Source: Lentinula raphanica
Lineage: Eukaryota > Basidiomycota > Agaricomycetes > Agaricales > Omphalotaceae
Length of the DNA stretch: 64,000 nt
Assembly: GCA_027919835.1 (NCBI GenBank)
Contig: JANVFP010000042.1
Coordinates: 248,001-312,000 of the forward strand
Direction: 5' to 3'
The translations under genes and the position numbers were made by a program. Below are positions 58,002 to 64,000 of the stretch, in pieces. The notes under the pieces were generated by a model. It was not told where the DNA came from, did not search any database, and was given only the letters and a program-made list of their open reading frames with translations. Within the stretch, counting starts at the first letter, position 1; the number at the start of each line of letters is the position of its first letter.

Positions 58002-59389
58002 CGCGCCGGCAGTAGCTCTCTTGGAGGCTCAAAAGTGCGGACGCGGTAGGAGGGAAACTGGAGCTTGAAGTCATCCAGTAAAAGCCTAGATAGAAGATCT
58101 GCCTTGATGTTATCCTTGCCAGGAATATGACGAACTCTGATGTCAATACCAGTCTTGAGAACTATACCAGCAATAGCAAGAAGGATGGAGTTGTGTGATG
58201 ATTCTTTGACTGCAAGAGAGCTCAGCACTTGAACAGAGTCCAAACTATCAGAGAAAAATAGAGCTCTCTCAGGTGGACTAGGTTTGGAAGCAATGTGATG
58301 TAGGCCAGATAGAATAGCTAGTAGCTCTCTGAAGAAGATATCAACAATTGGGCTCCCAGGAGTTGGATGCACTTGATAGCAAAACCCATTGCTAGCATAG
58401 ACAAAGGAGAGACCTATGTTGCTTGCATCAGTCCAGCACACAAAGTCTGCTTCACTGTCACTCCATGCTTGGGCATCTACAAATCGTATCCCAATGGCAG
58501 ACTTGAGCATGTCAGAGAACCAAGTCAGGTCTCTATGCACTTCACCATTGATAGGGATGTGACAAAATTGAAGTGTCTTGCCACTCATTTTGCGATACAT
58601 TTCTGTGAGAGCAGGCCTGGCCCATGGAAGAACATTGAGTGACCAGTTCAAAGAACCTGTGAGGTGCTGCCAGTCTCTGAGCGCAGCTTTACGATGAGGA
58701 GATGAGAGGAATGTGTGGATGGCTTCTACAAGTCCATCAATGGACTCTTGGGTCAAAGAGATGGACCCTTTCATGATATCTGTCAAGAAGCCAATAATTA
58801 ACAGCCAGACTCCCCAGTCTTGTTTTCTGTCTTCATAGGGGCAGTCAATCATGTCCCAAAAGACTAGAAGCTGTACTTGTCTCTTGGGATACTTCTTGCC
58901 ATGAAATGTGATCAGATTCCTCTTGAAGTCCCATCCAAAGAAATCATCCATGTAGACATGTAGATTGGGGATTCCTAGCTTCTCAGTCCCAAACCAACAA
59001 AGGAGTGCTGATACAGAGCACCAACAGCGAGGAGAGGTTCTAGTTCCAAACACTAATCTCCTGACAATATGAAATCTTCCTTCAACAGATACAACTTGAC
59101 AAAGTTGCCAGAGAGGATGAGCAGGGAGATTGAGGAAAGCTCTGGCTACATCACTCTTGAATAGCACAAGCTCCTCATTAGGATGCTCTTTGATAACATC
59201 ATTGAGCACCTGGCCAAAAGTGTGCATGTCATCATATTTGACTTTGGCCTCCTCTCTAGGAATACCATCATTGAGACCTGATGCAGTTTGGTCCATGACA
59301 ACTCTGGCTTTCCCCTTCTGCCAGACTACAAACATAGGGAAAACTTTCATGCCAGGTAATAGTACAAAATCTTCTGGTAGTGCTTCTGA
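57983..59389 (-). pseudogene. Family II RT-RNase H, copy 2, 5'-truncated
   Basis: RT from just before the conserved MFVVWQKGKARVVMDQ through YMDD and the complete RNase H to the stop. The N-terminal part and gag are cut at 59390 by the 3' end of copy 1; the open frame is otherwise undamaged. Confidence 0.93.
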
Positions 59390-60704
59390 CCTCTGCCTTT
59401 TGCACTCAGGTGGGACAGGAAGTAAGAGTTAGCCAACACTGGGCCAAAGCCCATAACATTCAGAGCGGATCATGGAGGGCTACATAATGGTACAGGATAG
59501 GTAAGGATGTAGCTACATACCACTACATATATACAAACAATGAGAACATACATGATAGAAGGGAGAGGAGGGAGGGTGAAGGAAAAACAGGCAGATCAAG
59601 GTTAGATCTATGTAGATAAGAGTTAGTACAATGTAGAGGCTTATCAGACATGATCAGAGCGCACTGAGACACCAAAAACCCAAGATCTAACAAAGGAATC
59701 AACTTCTGCAGTGTCTGATCACCTTAGATCTGTCTGGATGTGCTTTGATGTCTGTTCAGTGTCTTGATGATGAAAAATGCGAAATTTCATACCAGATTCC
59801 TGTATCTGAGACACCTCTGGAAGGCCTGTAGTCTGTACAGATGGAGGAATGTGCTGGACAGTGAAATCAGAGCTCAAATAGAGCAAGGGGACATGCAGGC
59901 AGCCTCACCCAGGTCAGAGATGGTGGGGGAAGGAAAGGAAGAATGGGAGATCAAAAACTGATGATGAAACTCGCTTTTACAGGCCTCTGCTCAGACCTCT
60001 GGCACCTGTAACAGCCACCATCAGGACCAGATCAACCCCATCATGATATGCCTGATGCATATGAAGATGGGACCATGTGCAGCTATCAGCTGATGATCCA
60101 AGCGCCCCATAAGCGCTGGAAATGTTCGAAATATATCCAGAGACCCATGTGATGTGTCTAGGCATGGTCCAGAGTGATCTAGAGACTCTGGGAGTGAAAT
60201 AACACTCAAGTCCGCTTTTTGTGTTTTGAGTGTGCAACTCGAAATGACGATTGCGGGAGAACCAGTGAGCCAAATACCTTCAAATTTGTTCTCATCCCGA
60301 AGAGGACGTGGAGCCGCACATTTTCACTTAAGACACCTAAGGGATCCATCCAGAACTGCATGGTGTAGAGCGAAATGTAAATCAAAAGCTCTATTAGAGG
60401 ATTCTGAGCACTTTGGTGAAAAAGTGTGCATAACTCCACACAGACTGGGTATCATCACTAGGTCATAGTGGACAACTTGTAGGGGCAATAGAGCTCTGTA
60501 TGCGTGCACAGTATAGTGGCAAGAGCTCTTGAGGGTAGCCAGCAATTAAGTGTATTCATGTACACATTAGGTATGATGAAGGTGAAGACCTTCATGTACA
60601 TACCTGTTGTGATGAATAGTGCACTATAATTGCTGGGAGATGATCTGTTGTTTGCAGAGGCCTGCAGAAAGGCTCCCTACCCTTGGAATCCGCCTTCATG
60701 TCGA
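59390..60704 (-). mobile_element. A-B unit, 1315 bp (A2-B2 end of copy 1)
   Basis: Exactly 1315 bp with standard ends, directly followed by B1 (60705-60797) and the YR of copy 1. Its outer end lies in the RT gene of copy 2. Confidence 0.92.
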
Positions 60705-60797
60705 CCTCTGCCTTTTGCACTCAGGTGGGACAGGAAGTAAGAGTTAGCCAACACTGGGCCAAAGCCCATAACATTCAGAGCGGATCATGGAGGGCTA
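60705..60797 (-). repeat. B1 repeat of family II copy 1 (93 bp)
   Basis: Same sequence as the start of the A-B units. With 59390-60704 it completes the B1-A2-B2 terminus. Confidence 0.9.
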
Positions 60798-60916
60798 TAG
60801 ATTGCTATGAGATGTTGTTGAGGGGTGGATGGTGGTGAGAGAAAATGTGAATGAGACGCGAGTTAAATGGTTGTATATCAGATTGGATGGTGTTACAATA
60901 GTACAGGGATACAGTG

Positions 60917-61923
60917 TCAAGATCTTTGGGCTTGTTTGAGTGAAGCTAGTTGTAGTTCTGCCCTTACTGTAGGATTGTCTCTGATATATATTTTCCAAGC
61001 TGTAGAAGACCAACGTCCTAAAGCCATAATCACAGATTCAGAAAGACCAAGTCTGGCATAAAAGGTTGCACCACCAGCTCTAAGTGAATGTCCACCAAAC
61101 TCCCTACCAACATAAGCAAAGAACCTAGATTCAAACCAGGATCTAGTGGGGAGTGTTCCATCTTCACAGAGGAACAATGCAGGCCTGGCTCCATGTAGTT
61201 TGTCCCTGATAGTACAGTATTCCTTGAGGAGAGACACAGGACTAGCCACTGCTTGATGACTTTGGAGAATATCTGTTCCATGGTAAAAGGGATCACTCTT
61301 GTGATAAGGCAAGTGGTAACCAGCTCTGCCATTCTCAAACTTGAGAGAGGCCCGCTTTATCACCTTACGCCAGTCACACAGATCATGCTGATTAGGAACA
61401 GTGAGTTCACCAATGCGATGACAGCCATAGAAGCCACAGCTCATGAGAGTTGCAAACAGAAGATCATCATAGGAGAGATGACGAGAGTCATAGAAGAGTT
61501 GGATATGAGATATTTGAAGAGGAGGCTTCCTCTTGACTGGATCAGCTCTAACTTTCTTGGAGCCTCTGATTGTAGCTTGAACCAGAGGATGAGCACGAGA
61601 TTCATCAAAGTGAGGGTAAATTTGTTTAAGAAAGTGACGAGCACCAGAGAGATATTTGGGTCCAGAGGCAATGTGTCTGGATGTGTATGCAATGTATCTG
61701 GAGAGTGTGGATGGAGTAGGATCCAGATCAAGCTTGTGTGAGGTGCAGAAGTGGATGTAATCCCTAGCACCTGTAGTATAGTTCTGTTTAGTAGACTTTC
61801 AATGGCATGGGCTTGAAGGAATAACACCAAGTCATCTAGCTTGTTCAAGTCCATAGGAGGGTGAGCAGAGTGCCCTTGTCTCTTCCTCTGCTCACCCATG
61901 GCCTCTAAAAGGACTCTCTCCAT
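60917..61923 (-). pseudogene. Family II YR recombinase, copy 1, frameshifted
   Basis: All catalytic motifs are present, but near 61796-61799 the run AAAA of the other copies is AAA (coding strand), shifting the frame after about 42 codons. A sequencing error is possible. Confidence 0.88.
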
Positions 61924-63632
61924 CGCGCCGGCAGTAGCTCTCTTGGAGGCTCAAAAGTGCGGACGCGGTAGGAGGGAAACTGGAGCTTGAAGTCATCCAG
62001 TAAAAGCCTAGATAGAAGATCTGCCTTGATGTTATCCTTGCCAGGAATATGACGAACTCTGATGTCAATACCAGTCTTGAGAACTATACCAGCAATAGCA
62101 AGAAGGATGGAGTTGTGTGATGATTCTTTGACTGCAAGAGAGCTCAGCACTTGAACAGAGTCCAGGCTATCAGAGAAAAATAGAGCTCTCTTGGGTGGAC
62201 TAGGTTTGGAAGCAATGTGATGTAGGCCAGATAGAATAGCTAGTAGCTCTCTGAAGAAGATATCAACAATTGGGCTGCCAGGAGTTGGATGCACTTGATA
62301 GCAAAACCCATTGCTAGCATAGACAAAGGAGAGACCTATGTTGCTTGCATCAGTCCAGCACACAAAGTCTGCTTCACTGTCACTCCATGCTTGGGCATCT
62401 ACAAATCGTATCCCAATGGCAGACTTGAGCATGTCAGAGAACCAAGTCAGGTCGCTATGCACTTCACCATTGATAGGGATGTGACAAAATTGAAGTGTCT
62501 TGCCACTCATTTTGCGATACATTTCTGTGAGAGCAGGCCTGGCCCATGGAAGAACATTAAGTGACCAGTTCAAAGAACCTGTGAGGTGCTGCCAGTCTCT
62601 GAGCGCAGCTTTACGATTAGGAGATGAGAGGAATGTGTGGATGGCTTCTACAAGTCCATCAATGGACTCTTGGGTCAAAGAGATGGAGCCTTTCATGATA
62701 TCTGTCAAGAAGCCAATGATTAAGAGCCAGACTCCCCAGTCTTGTTTTCTGTCTTCATAGGGGCAGTCAATCATGTCCCAAAAGACTAGAAGCTGTACTT
62801 GTCTCTTGGGATACTTCTTGCCATGAAATGTGATCAGATTCCTCTTGAAGTCCCATCCAAAGAAATCATCCATGTAGACATGTAGATTGGGGATTCCTAG
62901 CTTCTCAGTCCCAAACCAACAAAGGAGTGCTGATACAGAGCACCAACAGCGAGGAGAGGTTCTAGTTCCAAACACTAATCTCCTGACAATATGAAATCTT
63001 CCTTCAACAGATACAACTTGACAAAGTTGCCAGAGAGGATGAGCAGGGAGATTGAGGAAAGCTTTGGCTACATCACTCTTGAATAGCACAAGCTCCTCAT
63101 TAGGATGCTCTTTGATAACATCATTGAGCACCTGGCCAAAAGTGTGCATGTCATCATATTTGACTTTGGCCTCCTCTCTAGGAATACCATCATTGAGACC
63201 TGGTGCAGTTTGGTCCATGACAACTCTGGCTTTCCCCTTCTGCCAGACTACAAACATAGGGGAAACTTTCATGCCAGGTAATAGTACAAAATCTTCTGGT
63301 AGTGCTTCTGACCACCTCCCAGCAGCTACCTCCTGATCTCTGTGAGCTTTGAGTGCAGCAATATCCACTTTCTCAGTGACATAATTCTCTACTTTCTGCT
63401 TGCATTCCTCTTCCCACTCTGCTTCATAGAAGGGCCAGAATCCTTCTCTCAGTGAGCGAATGACAGAAGCAACAAAGGGCTGATTAGGATGAGTGGACAA
63501 GAGGAGTTCTAAGCGATCCACATTGAAGGGAGTTTCAACTTTGATATGACTAGCCATAGAGTGCAAAGTAGCAAGAATTTGAGGATTGTTCAAAAGATGT
63601 TCAGGAGGTGAAGGTAGAGGAGGTGCAGTCAT
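61905..63632 (-). CDS. Family II RT-RNase H, copy 1
   Basis: MTAPPLPSPPEHLL to WRESF, open throughout, with RT motifs (FKSDVAKAFLNLP, HVYMDDFFGW) and all four RNase H acidic positions. It is the youngest-looking copy of the nest together with copy 2; its YR has the frameshift described above. Confidence 0.93.
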   Translation of the reverse strand: MTAPPLPSPPEHLLNNPQILATLHSMASHIKVETPFNVDRLELLLSTHPNQPFVASVIRSLREGFWPFYEAEWEEECKQKVENYVTEKVDIAALKAHRDQEVAAGRWSEALPEDFVLLPGMKVSPMFVVWQKGKARVVMDQTAPGLNDGIPREEAKVKYDDMHTFGQVLNDVIKEHPNEELVLFKSDVAKAFLNLPAHPLWQLCQVVSVEGRFHIVRRLVFGTRTSPRCWCSVSALLCWFGTEKLGIPNLHVYMDDFFGWDFKRNLITFHGKKYPKRQVQLLVFWDMIDCPYEDRKQDWGVWLLIIGFLTDIMKGSISLTQESIDGLVEAIHTFLSSPNRKAALRDWQHLTGSLNWSLNVLPWARPALTEMYRKMSGKTLQFCHIPINGEVHSDLTWFSDMLKSAIGIRFVDAQAWSDSEADFVCWTDASNIGLSFVYASNGFCYQVHPTPGSPIVDIFFRELLAILSGLHHIASKPSPPKRALFFSDSLDSVQVLSSLAVKESSHNSILLAIAGIVLKTGIDIRVRHIPGKDNIKADLLSRLLLDDFKLQFPSYRVRTFEPPRELLPARWRESF

Positions 63633-63762
63633 TGTAGATGTAATACTGGGAGGAATGATGTTACAAGATGCACTAGAAGAAGACCATAGATAGCCACGTC
63701 TAAAACGTGGATTTGAAGTAGATTGGGAAGAGTCCAGAGCATGCTTTGTACCAGCCAGAGAT

Positions 63763-64000
63763 TTAGGCCCTTGAAGAGCGCTTTCTACTCTCTCTGCGAC
63801 GCTTCTGGAGCTGGTCATAACAGGATTGATTGTCAATGGCTCTGTGCTGTTCCCCACACTCACTGCAGTAGCCATGCTTCCTGTTATTAGGACAGGGCTC
63901 TGAACACCTCTTCTCATTCCAAAGGATGCAAGGTGTGTCACGACGCTTTGAACTGGAAGAGGAAGATGATGAACTACCACCAGAAGGCCTCTTCCTAGCA
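63763..64000 (-). CDS. Family II Gag-like protein, copy 1, C-terminal end
   Basis: Ser-rich linker and Cys/His cluster (NEKRCSEPCPN..YCSECGEQH) up to the stop at 63763-63765. The gene continues beyond the window. Confidence 0.9.
   Translation of the reverse strand, partial: ARKRPSGGSSSSSSSSSKRRDTPCILWNEKRCSEPCPNNRKHGYCSECGEQHRAIDNQSCYDQLQKRRRESRKRSSRA

Overview
The window looks like a transposon graveyard and nursery from a basidiomycete, most likely an Agaricomycete (mushroom-forming) fungus. The reasons are short GT..AG introns of about 48-65 bp, Ngaro-like tyrosine-recombinase (YR) retrotransposons, and the style of the few spliced host-type genes (BTB-like, T5orf172/GIY-YIG-like, 2OG-Fe(II) dioxygenase-like). 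Almost every base can be tied to mobile DNA inserted into other mobile DNA. No rRNA, CRISPR array or bacterial operon is seen.

Region 1 (1-10893) is a three-level nest. A 1.3-kb non-coding unit (called A-B here) is split by a complete Ngaro-like element with gag, reverse transcriptase/RNase H and YR recombinase, and with split direct repeats in the order A1-genes-B1-A2-B2. That element is itself split by a 3.5-kb giant palindrome with a 7-bp target duplication. Region 2 (10894-26337) holds a CAGGT-rich tandem dimer, a Ty1/Copia fragment, a second large palindromic element inside the remains of a third, a tRNA-like stretch, and one end of another palindromic-word element. Region 3 (26338-31723) is a pair of near-identical 225-bp MITEs bracketing two spliced but decayed genes: a 2OG-Fe(II) dioxygenase-like gene and a cysteine-rich gene of unknown function.

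Region 4 (32572-43815) is an 11.2-kb element with about 535-565-bp terminal inverted repeats starting CACTAG and a 3-bp TCT target duplication, sitting in the gag gene of a family II retroelement. I see no transposase in it. It carries a T5orf172/GIY-YIG-like gene, a BTB-like gene, other spliced genes and two further giant palindromes. Region 5 (43816-64000) is a pile of copies of a second YR retroelement (family II: gag, RT/RNase H, YR, then B1-A2-B2). They are inserted into one another in series, with exact 1315-bp A-B units and 93-bp B repeats at the joints.

The parts work together as follows. The YR elements supply RT plus a tyrosine recombinase and integrate without target duplications. 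The A-B units appear to be coding-free passengers of family II. The palindromic elements and MITEs are TIR DNA-transposon derivatives with target duplications of 7-8, 3 or 2 bp. Most autonomous genes carry only one or two disabling changes, several of them C-to-T nonsense changes, so the activity looks recent.
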